DNA of 32,819 bases from Anaerotignum sp. (GCA_017523325.1 JAFWWO010000005.1:1-32819); one strand, 5' to 3'. Shown: positions 17,191 through 26,109, counted from the stretch's first letter. A program made the numbers and translations. Notes: generated by a model not told the origin, from the sequence alone.

Positions 17191-18468
17191 ATGTTTGTAG
17201 ATAGAGTCAAAATCCACATAAAAGGCGGCAACGGCGGCAACGGCATGGTTTCTTTTTATCGTGCCAAATATATCACTCACGGCGGCCCCGACGGCGGCGA
17301 TGGCGGCAAGGGCGGCGATGTGATATTTGTCGGTGACGAAAGCATGGGTACATTGATGGACTTCCGCTATAAACGTATGTTTAAGGCAGGCAACGGTGAA
17401 GGCGGCGGCAAGCGTAACTGCTTCGGTAAGGACGGAGAGGACGTCATCATTAAAGTGCCGGTGGGTACCGTGATTCGTGAGGCGGAAAGCGGCAAGGTGA
17501 TGGCGGATATTACCCGCCACGGCGAGGAAAAAATACTCATTCATGGCGGCAAGGGCGGTAAGGGCAATCAGCATTTCGCTACCCCTACCAGACAAGCCCC
17601 TCGCTATGCGGAGCAGGGCAGAATTGCCAAGGAATACGATGTTATTCTGGAATTAAAGCTGATTGCAGATGTGGGGCTAATCGGCTTCCCCAATGTGGGG
17701 AAATCTACCCTGCTTTCCATGGTTACCAATGCCAATCCGAAAATTGCCAATTACCACTTCACCACCCTTGCACCTAATTTAGGCGTTGTGGAAGGGCGGT
17801 TTGGTGACAGCTTTGTTTTGGCGGATATCCCCGGTTTGGTGGAGGGTGCCAGCGAAGGCATCGGTCTGGGACACGAGTTCCTCCGTCATGTGGAGCGGAC
17901 GAAGGTGTTCATTCATGTGGTGGACGCCGCCGGCATCGAAGGGGACGACCCTGTGGAGAACGTGGAGAAAATCAACAAAGAGCTGGAGGAGTATAACCCT
18001 GATTTGATGAAGCGTCCTCAGGTCATTGCGGCAAATAAAACGGATATCCCCGGCTCGGAGGAAAATGTGGCCCGCCTCAAGGAAATTTACGAAAAACAGG
18101 GCTATCAGGTGTTTCCCATTTCTGCTGCTACCAATCGGGGATTAGATGAACTGCTGACGGCCGTTGGGGCGATTTTGAAGGATTACCCTGAGGATATTGT
18201 CTTTGCGGAGGAATACGAGGAATACGATGAGGTTTCCATGGATCAGGAGCCGTTCACCATAGAGCAGGAAGAGGAGAATTATTTTGTTGTGACCGGTGTT
18301 GGTGTGGAAAAAATGATCGGCTATACCAATATCGAAACGGAAAAGGGCTTTGCCTTCTTCCAACGCTATTTGAAGGAAAAGGGCATCATCGAGGCTTTGG
18401 AAGAAAAGGGCATACAAGAAGGGGATACGGTTCGTATCTACGATTTGGAATTTGAATTCTGGAAATAA
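17191..18468 (+). CDS. obgE: GTPase ObgE/CgtA
   Basis: Essential GTPase acting in 50S assembly and stress signalling. 425 residues. The Gly-rich Obg fold (about 1-158, opening MFVDRVKIHIKGGNGGNGMV) is followed by the G domain, with G1 GFPNVGKST at about 165-173, G3 DIPGL and G4 NKTD. A C-terminal OCT domain (about 350-425, ending VRIYDLEFEFW) marks the Firmicute form. AAAGGAG (17176-17182) selects ATG 17191 over an upstream in-frame ATG at 17149. In many Firmicutes obgE directly follows rpmA; here it is set apart by a terminator and leader. Confidence 0.97.
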   Translation: MFVDRVKIHIKGGNGGNGMVSFYRAKYITHGGPDGGDGGKGGDVIFVGDESMGTLMDFRYKRMFKAGNGEGGGKRNCFGKDGEDVIIKVPVGTVIREAESGKVMADITRHGEEKILIHGGKGGKGNQHFATPTRQAPRYAEQGRIAKEYDVILELKLIADVGLIGFPNVGKSTLLSMVTNANPKIANYHFTTLAPNLGVVEGRFGDSFVLADIPGLVEGASEGIGLGHEFLRHVERTKVFIHVVDAAGIEGDDPVENVEKINKELEEYNPDLMKRPQVIAANKTDIPGSEENVARLKEIYEKQGYQVFPISAATNRGLDELLTAVGAILKDYPEDIVFAEEYEEYDEVSMDQEPFTIEQEEENYFVVTGVGVEKMIGYTNIETEKGFAFFQRYLKEKGIIEALEEKGIQEGDTVRIYDLEFEFWK

Positions 18469-18516
18469 AAAAAGGCCTTATGTATTGGGCGATTTGCCTG
18501 TGCATAAGGTCTTTTT
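18469..18516. terminator. Bidirectional terminator between obgE and the YczE-like gene
   Basis: AAAAAGGCCTTATG (18469-18482) pairs with CATAAGGTCTTTTT (18503-18516), with one G-T pair. Runs of A and T on either side let it serve the two convergent genes. Confidence 0.88.
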
Positions 18517-18524
18517 ATGTTCGC

Positions 18525-19205
18525 TCAAAGAGAAGTGTTTTCGGGGGTATTTTGGTGAAGGGTCTGTACGGCTTCTATCAGGTTTTGATGGGTGATGTTT
18601 CTTGGCTCAAAATGCAGAAGATGAAACACGATTTGCATGGCAGTACCCATACCGAAAACGGAAATAACCGTACCGATGCCCACAGGCCCGCCCAACAACC
18701 AGCCAACCAACAAGGCCAGACCGACCAACGCTGTCTGCACAACGCCGATGGGGAGGCGGGAAAAACGCTTGCCTAATGCAATCAAAAGGGCATCTCTGGG
18801 GCCGCAGCCCTGTCCGGCAGACATATATACATATTGCCCATAGGCCATGATAAACAGCCCCGCCAGTATCAGTAAAACCCCCAAGGGTATGGCTTGGCTT
18901 ATGGGAACGAAATTCAGCCAACGGAAGAAATCCACGAAGTTTCCTACCAAAAGGGCGTCCAATACAGTGCCGAAGCCGATTTTTTCTTTCAGCAAAACAT
19001 CAATGACCAATATGATAATGCTGATTGCCGTATGGACGATGCCATAGCCGAAAGGGGTATGATAGGAAAGCCCCATAGACAGGCAATCCCAAGGCGCAAG
19101 CCCGATATTGGCACAAATCGTCAGATATACGCCAAAGGCAAACAAAAATAGCCCGAAGGCGGCCTTTAGGATTTGCCGCAGCAAATACACAATATTGTTT
19201 GTCAA
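18525..19205 (-). CDS. YczE/YitT-type membrane protein
   Basis: 226-residue integral membrane protein with about five or six hydrophobic segments. Motifs typical of the YczE family (COG2364) are present: ANIGLAPWDCLSMGLSYHTP, and the similar second half SAGQGCGPRDALLIALG, showing an internal repeat. Function is unknown; some members are linked to secretion of antimicrobial metabolites. The start is TTG at 19205, seven bases after AGGAGG on the - strand; no in-frame ATG is better placed. Single gene, convergent with obgE and divergent from the SLH gene. Confidence 0.85.
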   Translation of the reverse strand: MTNNIVYLLRQILKAAFGLFLFAFGVYLTICANIGLAPWDCLSMGLSYHTPFGYGIVHTAISIIILVIDVLLKEKIGFGTVLDALLVGNFVDFFRWLNFVPISQAIPLGVLLILAGLFIMAYGQYVYMSAGQGCGPRDALLIALGKRFSRLPIGVVQTALVGLALLVGWLLGGPVGIGTVISVFGMGTAMQIVFHLLHFEPRNITHQNLIEAVQTLHQNTPENTSL

Positions 19206-19496
19206 TGAAATCCCTCCTTAAATAGCAGGTTACATCTCGCTTTCACACAAATTTTCCCGAAAACGCTTTATTAACAGGCGAAAGGCATTGCTTTTGGCCT
19301 TTTTCGGTATCATAAAAATGACATAGCCTTATTTTAACCCACACCCCCTTTTTGGGCAAGGATTTCTTATTTTTTTCGTAAGGGAAAAAAGAGGTCGAAA
19401 AATATGTTGCAAAATGTAAATTTATAACAGATTTTCCGGAAATTGCCGGCGTGGAATCCGTTGATTTTCAGCATATTCGATTCGGAAATATTTTTA
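19206..19496. other. Intergenic region between divergent genes
   Basis: About 290 AT-rich bases with no supported gene. It holds the ribosome binding site of the YczE-like gene at its left edge and a loose hairpin (CGAAAGGC at 19279-19286 with GCC-TT-TTTCG at 19297-19306). No convincing - strand promoter was found for the YczE-like gene. Confidence 0.5.
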
Positions 19497-19524
19497 TTGC
19501 AGATAGAAGAAAAAATGGTATCAT
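19497..19524 (+). promoter_or_regulatory. Promoter of the SLH-protein gene
   Basis: -35 TTGCAG (19497-19502), 16-bp spacer, -10 TATCAT (19519-19524). Start near 19531 would give a 5' leader of about 147 bases. Confidence 0.55.
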
Positions 19525-19545
19525 GGATATATATTTTCAAGTAAT

Positions 19546-19626
19546 GGTTCTCGTTTGGCGATGTGTAACGGCATGGGAGAGTGTTCTACCCCTTTTATTC
19601 CGGTTGGGACGACCCGGACGGAGAAT
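19546..19626 (+). ncRNA. Structured 5' leader, possible unassigned riboswitch or cis-RNA
   Basis: An outer helix GTTCTC (19547-19552) with GAGAAT (19621-19626) encloses three further helices: CGTT/AACG (19552-19570), GGGAGA-GTGT-TCT-A-CCC (about 19575-19591) and TCCGG (19599-19603)/CCGGA (19614-19618). The last has GGGACGA in its loop. This is a compact multibranch fold, more GC-rich than the surrounding leader and only about 50 bases before the start codon. It does not match any riboswitch class I can name. No terminator is evident, so control at translation is more likely if it is regulatory. Confidence 0.45.
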
Positions 19627-19677
19627 ATGCTTTGAAACAATCAAAACCTTTTAAGCTTTTAGATAAGGAGTGGTCGT

Positions 19678-22236
19678 ATGAAATACAAAAGGAACAAATT
19701 ATTGAGTATTTTTCTTGCCCTCGTGATGGTGGCGGGATTACTGCCTACTGCCGCCTTGGCCGCAGACCCTGAATGGGCAGAGGGTAAAATCAGGCTGGAA
19801 TTTGGTTGGATAAGCCCGAGCACTTATCGCGACGCATGGCAGGACCCCAGAGCCGGCAGTGCCGGATGGGTCAATTTGCCGTATTGGAGCGGTGGTGCCG
19901 CAACGCTTTTGGATGCCGATGGGGAAGTGGTGGAAACCTACAACGGCGAGGCACGCCATCTGTTCACCAACCTCAAAGCCGGTACCTATACGATTCGTCT
20001 CGATATTTTGGACAGGGACATATACAAGATTGTCCATGGCGTAGTGAATGGAGGACCTATCCCCCATCTGATTACCGAATATGAAACCGAGGTTGAGGTT
20101 GAGGAGGGAAAAACCAGCGAGATTCAGCGGTGGGTCGTGCTGGAGTACAAGGCATATGGCTTCAAAACGGACACCGAGATGGGGACCTTTGCAAACGGAG
20201 AGAAGGAAAAAACATACTATACGGGCGAAAACTCATATTATGATAACCCCGACCCGTCAATGGCAAGCAGCAATCCGATCTTTAACATGCATAATGGCAT
20301 TTACTACGGAGATTCCGCAAGCCTGTATGCCGGAATGAACACATTGGAGGAACCCGTGCTTAGCGAAGAATTGGAGAACCAAGGCTGGTGTTTCTCTGGA
20401 TGGACACTTGATGGGGATGACACGGGTCGTACATACACAACGAATGAGGCACTGGCTATCCGGGTCACACATGACATCCTTCTCCATGCTGCTTTTGAGA
20501 AAAAAGGTTATACAGTCACATGGAAAAATGGTACCGACACACTGGAGACCGATGAGTTTGTCAGGGAAAATACGGCCCCCAGCTATGACGGAACAACGCC
20601 CGAAAAGGCAGACTATGAATTTATGGGTTGGAGCAAAAACAAAGATGCAAGCACGGGCTTAGCGGCAGAGGATTTGCCGAAGGTAACGGAAGATGTGACT
20701 TATTATGCCATTTTCCGCTCGAAGATAAAGGAAACGGCAACAATAAAATTCAATCTTGGCGAGAACGGCACGACAACAAATGATGCACTTCTTCAACAAG
20801 TGGTGAAAAAAGGCGATACGGCAGAGGCACCGAAGGTACAGCCCAAGAACGGGTATACCTTTAAGGGCTGGGGGATTCAAGGCATTGATGGCGTTATTTT
20901 TACAGATGCGGCTTTCCCTAATTTGCCGATGAACGCGGATGTTGTTTATGTGGCGATCTATGAAAAAGATGGCGGCTCTATTGTTCCGCCGAACCCGCCT
21001 GAGAAAGTTAAGGTGCATTTTGATATTGGGGAGCATGGGAAGCAGACGGATACAACCGAGCTCAACCAGACCATTCCCTATGAAACATCGCCGACAACAC
21101 CCAAGGTAAATCCCAACAGCGGCTATACCTTCTTAGGTTGGACCATAGACGGCGGCTATGGCACCATTTATTCCGAGGCGGCAATCAATCACATGAAAAT
21201 TACCACAGAAACCACATTCCGGGCGCATTACCAGAAATCCAGCTCCGGCGGTGGCGGCGGTGGCGGTGGCGGAACCGTCATCTATTATGTACTGGATTTT
21301 GAGGAAAACGGTGGCAGCCGCATTGCTCCGCTTACGGTGCTTTCGGGTACCAATGTTGATGTGACGGGCTATGTTCCCGTTCGTGCAGGCTATACATTCC
21401 TCGGCTGGTATGCAGAACCGGCGCTGAAAACGCCTGTTGAAAAAGTAAAAATGAGTAATAACAAAATTGTATATGCCGATTGGAAAAAGAACGGCGATCC
21501 GGACGATAAAGATTCTAAGCCGGGTATGGATACCGGCAAGGAAACGGCAGATGTTCCTGCTGAGCTGAACGGTGAATATCACTTTGATTATATTGTCGGT
21601 TATCCGGATGGGTATGTATATCCCAAGAAAAACATCACCCGTGCGGAGGTGGCTATGATATTCTTCCGTCTGCTGCAGGACGATGTGAGGGATACATATT
21701 ATACAAAGGTGAATCATTTCACAGATATGCAGGCGGATATGTGGCATAATACCGCAGTTTCTACTATGGCGAACATGGGTATCCTCAAAGGATATAAGGA
21801 CGGCTCTTTCCGACCTAACGGCGCTATCACCAGAGCGGAATTTGCCGCCATTGCGGCGAGGTTTGATAAGCGTATTTCTGATGGCATAACGCCTTTTAGC
21901 GATATTTACGGCCATTGGGCGCAATTTGAGATTATCAAAGCCGCTGAAAATGGCTGGGTTGCCGGTTATCCGAACGGTACGTTCCTGCCTGATGCAAAAA
22001 TTACCAGAGCGGAGGCTATGGCCATGATTAACCGTGTGCTGAAGCGCAACCCCAGAGGGCCGGAGGATTTGCTGGAGCATATGATCCGTTGGCCTGATAA
22101 TCTGGATACCAGCAAGTGGTATTACCTGGATGTGCAGGAGGCTACCAACAGCCACGATTACGAAAGAGAAACAAAATCCACGGAGAAATGGACGAAAATC
22201 CAACCGTCTAAGGATTGGATGGCACTGGAAAGATAA
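19678..22236 (+). CDS. S-layer-homology (SLH) surface protein with InlB-type repeats
   Basis: 852-residue exported protein. A signal peptide (1-28, cleavage after ALA) is followed by an N-terminal region (about 30-270) that I do not recognise. Next come InlB B-type (Flg_new) repeats of about 75 residues near 274-349, 350-426, 443-517 and 536-600, each with a GYTFxGW motif. A nine-Gly spacer (about 523-531) separates the third and fourth repeats. Three SLH domains at about 634-690, 678-735 and 737-790 (with repeated ITRAE motifs) bind pyruvylated wall polymer, and an uncharacterised tail follows. AAGGAG is eight bases before ATG 19678. Likely surface-anchored, perhaps an adhesin. Expression may depend on the folded leader. 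Confidence 0.93.
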   Translation: MKYKRNKLLSIFLALVMVAGLLPTAALAADPEWAEGKIRLEFGWISPSTYRDAWQDPRAGSAGWVNLPYWSGGAATLLDADGEVVETYNGEARHLFTNLKAGTYTIRLDILDRDIYKIVHGVVNGGPIPHLITEYETEVEVEEGKTSEIQRWVVLEYKAYGFKTDTEMGTFANGEKEKTYYTGENSYYDNPDPSMASSNPIFNMHNGIYYGDSASLYAGMNTLEEPVLSEELENQGWCFSGWTLDGDDTGRTYTTNEALAIRVTHDILLHAAFEKKGYTVTWKNGTDTLETDEFVRENTAPSYDGTTPEKADYEFMGWSKNKDASTGLAAEDLPKVTEDVTYYAIFRSKIKETATIKFNLGENGTTTNDALLQQVVKKGDTAEAPKVQPKNGYTFKGWGIQGIDGVIFTDAAFPNLPMNADVVYVAIYEKDGGSIVPPNPPEKVKVHFDIGEHGKQTDTTELNQTIPYETSPTTPKVNPNSGYTFLGWTIDGGYGTIYSEAAINHMKITTETTFRAHYQKSSSGGGGGGGGGTVIYYVLDFEENGGSRIAPLTVLSGTNVDVTGYVPVRAGYTFLGWYAEPALKTPVEKVKMSNNKIVYADWKKNGDPDDKDSKPGMDTGKETADVPAELNGEYHFDYIVGYPDGYVYPKKNITRAEVAMIFFRLLQDDVRDTYYTKVNHFTDMQADMWHNTAVSTMANMGILKGYKDGSFRPNGAITRAEFAAIAARFDKRISDGITPFSDIYGHWAQFEIIKAAENGWVAGYPNGTFLPDAKITRAEAMAMINRVLKRNPRGPEDLLEHMIRWPDNLDTSKWYYLDVQEATNSHDYERETKSTEKWTKIQPSKDWMALER

Positions 22237-22280
22237 TCCGACAATGGGAAAACGGATGATAAGAACAATGGAATAAAAAA

Positions 22281-22320
22281 ACAAGGGAAGAAGCATAGAT
22301 TGCTTTTCCCCTTGTTTTTT
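22281..22320. terminator. Bidirectional terminator between the SLH and flavoprotein genes
   Basis: ACAAGGG-A-AGAAGC (22281-22294) pairs with GCTTTTCCCCTTGT (22302-22315) with one mismatch and one wobble. It is flanked by A7 upstream and T6 downstream, so it can serve both convergent genes. Confidence 0.85.
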
Positions 22321-23424
22321 CTATTCTTTCCGGAAGTCGGGAGTGCTGTTCTCCCCTTCGGCAGCGGTGATTCCGATGGAGCAAATCCCGCTTTTCATCA
22401 CCAGCTTTCGCAGAAAGGATTGATACATAAAAGGACATTTCAGCACTTTCAGGAACAGCTTCAGGCGAATGTGCCGCGTTTTTTTCCAATAGGCCTGATT
22501 CAAATCTCCTTTCCCGCGATTGAGGACACGGCTCAAATCTCTGGCACTGTATATGGCACTGCTGATGCCCTCCAGAGAGCTGGGGCTGATGAAGCCTGCC
22601 GCCTCCCCAATGAAAAAGATGCCATTCTCCCCATGGCAAAAATCTCGGAAGGAGGAGGGGCGCAATACCAGACAAGCCTCTGTTTTCATGGGCTTGCCGA
22701 AACGAAAGCCGATTTGCTCCAGCTTCTTTTTTTGCCGCTCCAGTCGTTGTCCGGCGTGATCCAGAGGATAAGCACCGCCAAATACAAACTGCCGATCCTT
22801 CGATATGGACCAAGAACAGCAATCTGTATTTTTGGGGTCAAAAATACAGGAATAAAAGGGCGTAGGGTGGGTTTCGGGGAACCACTGCTGTATGGCCAGA
22901 TAGGTGCGGATTTTTTTGTCCGGATAAAAGGTTCTTCTGACAATGGAATTGGCGCCGTCTGCCCCTACCAGATATTTTGCCGTAATGGTACGGCTTTCCC
23001 CCTTTTGCACATAGGTGACGGAAAACCCGCCGTCCTTTCGCTCCAAGGCGGTACAAATACAGCCGCTTTGCACCTCCACCCGCCGGGGAATGAGGGAGCG
23101 GAGCCACAGGTCGAATTTATGGCGGTCCAGATTGATATAAAACCGCTGATAATGGCGAATGAGCCTATTTTTCAAATCAATGGTTTTCACGGCAAAAATT
23201 TGCGGATCCACCAGAACGTCCTTCGGCAGAGTCAAATCAAAGCTGGCAAGAGCCTTTTGGGCATCGGAGGAAATCAGACCGCCGCAGGGCTTTTGAAAGC
23301 CGTCCTCCTCATAGATTTCCTGTTTTTTATCTATGGCAATGACACGGTATTTGGGGGAAAGCAGGCGGGCCAACGTGGAGCCGGCAGGTCCCAAACCGAT
23401 GATGGCAATATCATATTCGAACAT
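22321..23424 (-). CDS. FAD-dependent oxidoreductase, geranylgeranyl-reductase family
   Basis: 367 residues. The N-terminal FAD-binding dinucleotide fold is IIGLGPAGSTLARLL, with acidic Asp at the end of the second strand (VIAID). PCGGLISSDAQ is the family's substrate-side signature. A second FAD motif GADGANSIVR and the late GIFFIGEAAGFISPSSLEGI complete the fold. Members reduce isoprenoid double bonds or hydroxylate aromatic compounds; the substrate here is unknown. Single gene with its own promoter. Oddity: the only ribosome binding site, AAGGAGA (23449-23455 on the - strand), is about 24 bases from ATG 23424, with a hairpin GAACG/CGTTC exactly between them. Confidence 0.88.
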   Translation of the reverse strand: MFEYDIAIIGLGPAGSTLARLLSPKYRVIAIDKKQEIYEEDGFQKPCGGLISSDAQKALASFDLTLPKDVLVDPQIFAVKTIDLKNRLIRHYQRFYINLDRHKFDLWLRSLIPRRVEVQSGCICTALERKDGGFSVTYVQKGESRTITAKYLVGADGANSIVRRTFYPDKKIRTYLAIQQWFPETHPTPFYSCIFDPKNTDCCSWSISKDRQFVFGGAYPLDHAGQRLERQKKKLEQIGFRFGKPMKTEACLVLRPSSFRDFCHGENGIFFIGEAAGFISPSSLEGISSAIYSARDLSRVLNRGKGDLNQAYWKKTRHIRLKLFLKVLKCPFMYQSFLRKLVMKSGICSIGITAAEGENSTPDFRKE

Positions 23425-23471
23425 AGGCGTTATCGAACGGAAACGTTCTCTCCTTTCCTTCTTTTTTCAAA

Positions 23472-23500
23472 ATTATAGACCTTTTTGCCGGATTTTACAA
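23472..23500 (-). promoter_or_regulatory. Promoter of the flavoprotein gene
   Basis: On the - strand: TTGTAA (23495-23500), 17-bp spacer, perfect TATAAT (23472-23477). Confidence 0.75.
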
Positions 23501-23510
23501 CTGTTGTGAA
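23495..23510. promoter_or_regulatory. Palindromic operator candidate
   Basis: TTACAACTGTTGTGAA is a near-perfect dyad centred on T23502 (ACAAC-T-GTTGT core). It begins at the -35 box of the flavoprotein promoter and extends upstream between two divergent genes. Position and symmetry suggest a repressor or activator site; the protein is unknown. Confidence 0.45.
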
Positions 23511-23595
23511 ATCAGGCATTTTTTTCTGCTTTCGGGAAAGACTAACAGGGAGAACCGAACGCTTTTTAGCGAAAGAACAGAAATGAGGTGATGAC

Positions 23596-24840
23596 ATGGG
23601 CAGGATTGAAAAATATATGCCCAGATGTAGAATTTTCCTGTTGGACGGGAAGAAATTTCGGACGAATTTATTGGTACTGTTTTTTGAAATTCCCCTGCGG
23701 CGGGAAACAGCTACAAAAACTGCCCTTTTGGCAGAATTGCTGAAGCGAGGCTGCGAGCCTTACCCTACCCCCTGTGCCTTGGCTCAACGGACGGAGGAGA
23801 TGTATGGGGCGCTATGGGACGTTTCTGTGGTAAAAAAAGGGGATAAAGCTCTATTACTGTTTTCTCTGGAAACGCTAAAGGCCGTAGATGTGGAGGAGGC
23901 AGCCAACTTTTTACGGGCATTGGCATTACGCCCATTGACAGAAAACGGCGCTTTCCCTGAGCAGCTCGTAAAACGGCAAAAAGCCATACTTCGGCAAAAG
24001 CTAAAAGCCTTACAGGACGATAAAAGGGAATTTGCCCGCAAACGTGCCCTGGAAGAAACGGCAGAGGGAACGCCTTGGGCCATTTCTGCCGATGGGTATG
24101 AGGAGGATTTGGAGCATATCGACGGGAAACAGCTTTATGGGTATTATCAGGAGATTTTGCAGCGGGCAAAGGTGATGATTTTTTTCTGCGGGGAAAGGGA
24201 GGAAAAAAACAAGATATTGGCCCTGCGCAGAGAATTTCCCGGTAGAGTGGCTATGAAAGAGCAGGAGGAGCCGGATTTTGAACGAGGTGCAGCCCCTCGC
24301 TTTGTTTCGGAAGAGGCTGAGGTGGAGCAGACCCGTATTTTACTGGGCTTTGAGGCAGAAAACGGCGGAAATCCGGCGGCACAAATGTTATTGAACCGTA
24401 TTTTGGGCGGAGATGCGGATTCTTTGCTCTTCCAAAAGGTGCGAGAGGAAAAAGGGCTTTGCTATGATATCAAATCCTTCCGATACCCCCTTGCGCCATG
24501 GCTGTTCGTGCAGGCAGGCATTCGGCAGAAGGACGGGAAGGACACGGCGAAAATGGTCATGAAATGCGTGGAATCCCTACAAAAAGAGCCCATTTCCCCA
24601 AAACGGCTGCAACAGGCGAAGGAATCCATTCGGCGGGAATACGAGGGTATGGAGGACCAACCATGGGCTATGGTGGATTTTTTTGCGGAGCAGGCATTAC
24701 AGCAAAAAGAACTTTCTACGGAGCGATTTTTGCGGCGGCTGGAGCGGGTGGACGCCGAAGCCCTTTCCCGTGGGGCGGCGCGCTTGAAGCTGCGGGTGGT
24801 CTATATGCTCAGCGAAGAAAAGGAGGAGAGCCATGCATAA
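23596..24840 (+). CDS. yfmF: M16-family peptidase-like protein YfmF (catalytically degenerate subunit)
   Basis: 414 residues with the M16 two-domain fold but no HxxEH zinc motif; the corresponding segment reads TALLAELLKRGC. The second half keeps the M16 core (LLNRILGGDADSLLFQKVREEKGLCYDIKSF). In Bacillus the YmfF/YmfH pair is associated with 5-aminopentanol modification of elongation factor P; the biochemical step is unclear. By analogy with other M16 heterodimers, this is the non-catalytic partner of the next gene, which it overlaps by 8 bp. GAGGTGA precedes ATG 23596. The pair is well known in Firmicutes near ftsK, pgsA, cinA and recA, as here. Confidence 0.88.
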   Translation: MGRIEKYMPRCRIFLLDGKKFRTNLLVLFFEIPLRRETATKTALLAELLKRGCEPYPTPCALAQRTEEMYGALWDVSVVKKGDKALLLFSLETLKAVDVEEAANFLRALALRPLTENGAFPEQLVKRQKAILRQKLKALQDDKREFARKRALEETAEGTPWAISADGYEEDLEHIDGKQLYGYYQEILQRAKVMIFFCGEREEKNKILALRREFPGRVAMKEQEEPDFERGAAPRFVSEEAEVEQTRILLGFEAENGGNPAAQMLLNRILGGDADSLLFQKVREEKGLCYDIKSFRYPLAPWLFVQAGIRQKDGKDTAKMVMKCVESLQKEPISPKRLQQAKESIRREYEGMEDQPWAMVDFFAEQALQQKELSTERFLRRLERVDAEALSRGAARLKLRVVYMLSEEKEESHA

Positions 24841-26071
24841 AGCAGATGAAAGCAGTATACAAGGCAGAACCAAAAGCGGCATGGATTACTATATACTGCC
24901 CCAAAAGGACTTTGGTGAAAAAATGGCGGCTGTTTTGGTAAAGGCAGGAGCCAACCATATTTTCTGGAAAACGCCGGAGGGAGAACAGATAGAATTTCCA
25001 CAGGGAATTGCCCATTTCATTGAGCATAAGCTGTTTCAACAAAAATGGGGCGACGCCTTTACGGAGCTAACCCGTCAGGGGGCTGTGGCCAATGCGTTTA
25101 CCGACGGGGAAAAGACGGTGTATTATTTCAGCTGTCGGGAAAGCTTTATGGACAATCTCAAGCTATTGTTGGATTTTGTGCAGAACCCCTATTTTACCGA
25201 GGAGGATACGGAAAAAGAGAAAAGCATCATCACCAGCGAAATCACTATGTATGACGATGACCCCAGCTGGGTGGTGTATTATCAGATGCTGGAGGCAATG
25301 TACGGCAAGCATCCGATAAAAAATCCCGTGGCGGGCAGTGCAAAAACCGTGGGCGAGGTCACGGCGGAAAGCCTGCAAGCCGCCTATGACGCCTATTACA
25401 CTACGGAAAGCATAAAGCTGATTTGTACCGGCGATATTCCCGTAAAGCGGGTGCAAATGGCGGCGGAGAGCGTAAAAAAGCGAGAAACGGAATTGCAGCC
25501 TTTCTTCCCTGAGGAGGAGGACGAAATTTTGGAAAAATACCGAGAGCGGAAAATGGGCTTACAATGCCCCATGTTTCAAATCGGCTTTAAGCTGCCTCCG
25601 GTGAAAAAAGGAGAGCGGCTGCGGCAGAGGGTTGCGATGGGCTTTGTGCTGGAACTGCTGGCGGGAGAAAGCAGCCCTTTTTTCCAAAAGGCATACGAAA
25701 AGGAGTTTTTGGACGAGCCTATGGGAGCGGCGTATTTTTGCGGAGAGGGCTATGCCTTTGCTACATTTACTGCAACAGGTCGGCACCCTGAAGAGGTGGC
25801 GGAGCTTTTGGGGAAGGAATTGGAGCGGCTCAAGAGGGATGGCTTCGCATGGGAGGATTTTCAGCGTATCCGTAAAAAAATGCTGGGACGGTTCTTACGG
25901 CGTTTGGATTCTGTGAACAGCCTTTGCATGGGACAGATTGAATGGGCCATGGAGGACGCTACGGCGGCAGAAATGAACCGGCTGATAAAGTCCATGCCAA
26001 AGGAGGACGCAGAAAAATTGTTGCAAAATGCCCTTTCGGTAGATACAATGGTCTTATCCGTAGTCAGATAG
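24833..26071 (+). CDS. yfmH: M16-family zinc metallopeptidase YfmH
   Basis: 412 residues. The inverted zinc motif is intact: His61-x2-Glu64-His65 (HFIEHKLF), with the distal zinc ligand Glu near 136 in IITSEITMYDDDP. This is the active partner of the preceding degenerate subunit. The ATG overlaps the end of yfmF (ATGCATAA), giving 1:1 coupling expected for a heterodimer. No signal peptide, so it acts in the cytoplasm. In Bacillus the homologue is associated with EF-P modification; no efp gene is in this window. lgt follows 38 bases later, probably on the same transcript. Confidence 0.92.
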   Translation: MHKADESSIQGRTKSGMDYYILPQKDFGEKMAAVLVKAGANHIFWKTPEGEQIEFPQGIAHFIEHKLFQQKWGDAFTELTRQGAVANAFTDGEKTVYYFSCRESFMDNLKLLLDFVQNPYFTEEDTEKEKSIITSEITMYDDDPSWVVYYQMLEAMYGKHPIKNPVAGSAKTVGEVTAESLQAAYDAYYTTESIKLICTGDIPVKRVQMAAESVKKRETELQPFFPEEEDEILEKYRERKMGLQCPMFQIGFKLPPVKKGERLRQRVAMGFVLELLAGESSPFFQKAYEKEFLDEPMGAAYFCGEGYAFATFTATGRHPEEVAELLGKELERLKRDGFAWEDFQRIRKKMLGRFLRRLDSVNSLCMGQIEWAMEDATAAEMNRLIKSMPKEDAEKLLQNALSVDTMVLSVVR

Positions 26072-26109
26072 GGAGACTGACGCAAAACAAGGGGAAAGAA
26101 GGTATGTTT

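Noticed and set aside
19599..19618. Guanidine-II (mini-ykkC) hairpin, because of GGG-ACGA-CCC
   Set aside because: Only one ACGR-loop hairpin is present where the class needs two, and the downstream gene is a surface protein, not a guanidine exporter or carboxylase.
23435..23448. Second LexA box (GAAC...GTTC)
   Set aside because: The half-sites are six bases apart rather than four, and the element lies in the untranslated leader. It reads better as an RNA hairpin.
22300..23478. Long + strand reading frame of 392 codons opposite the flavoprotein gene
   Set aside because: The - strand frame carries clear FAD-binding motifs. The antisense frame has no recognisable domain and no ribosome binding site, and it starts inside the terminator.
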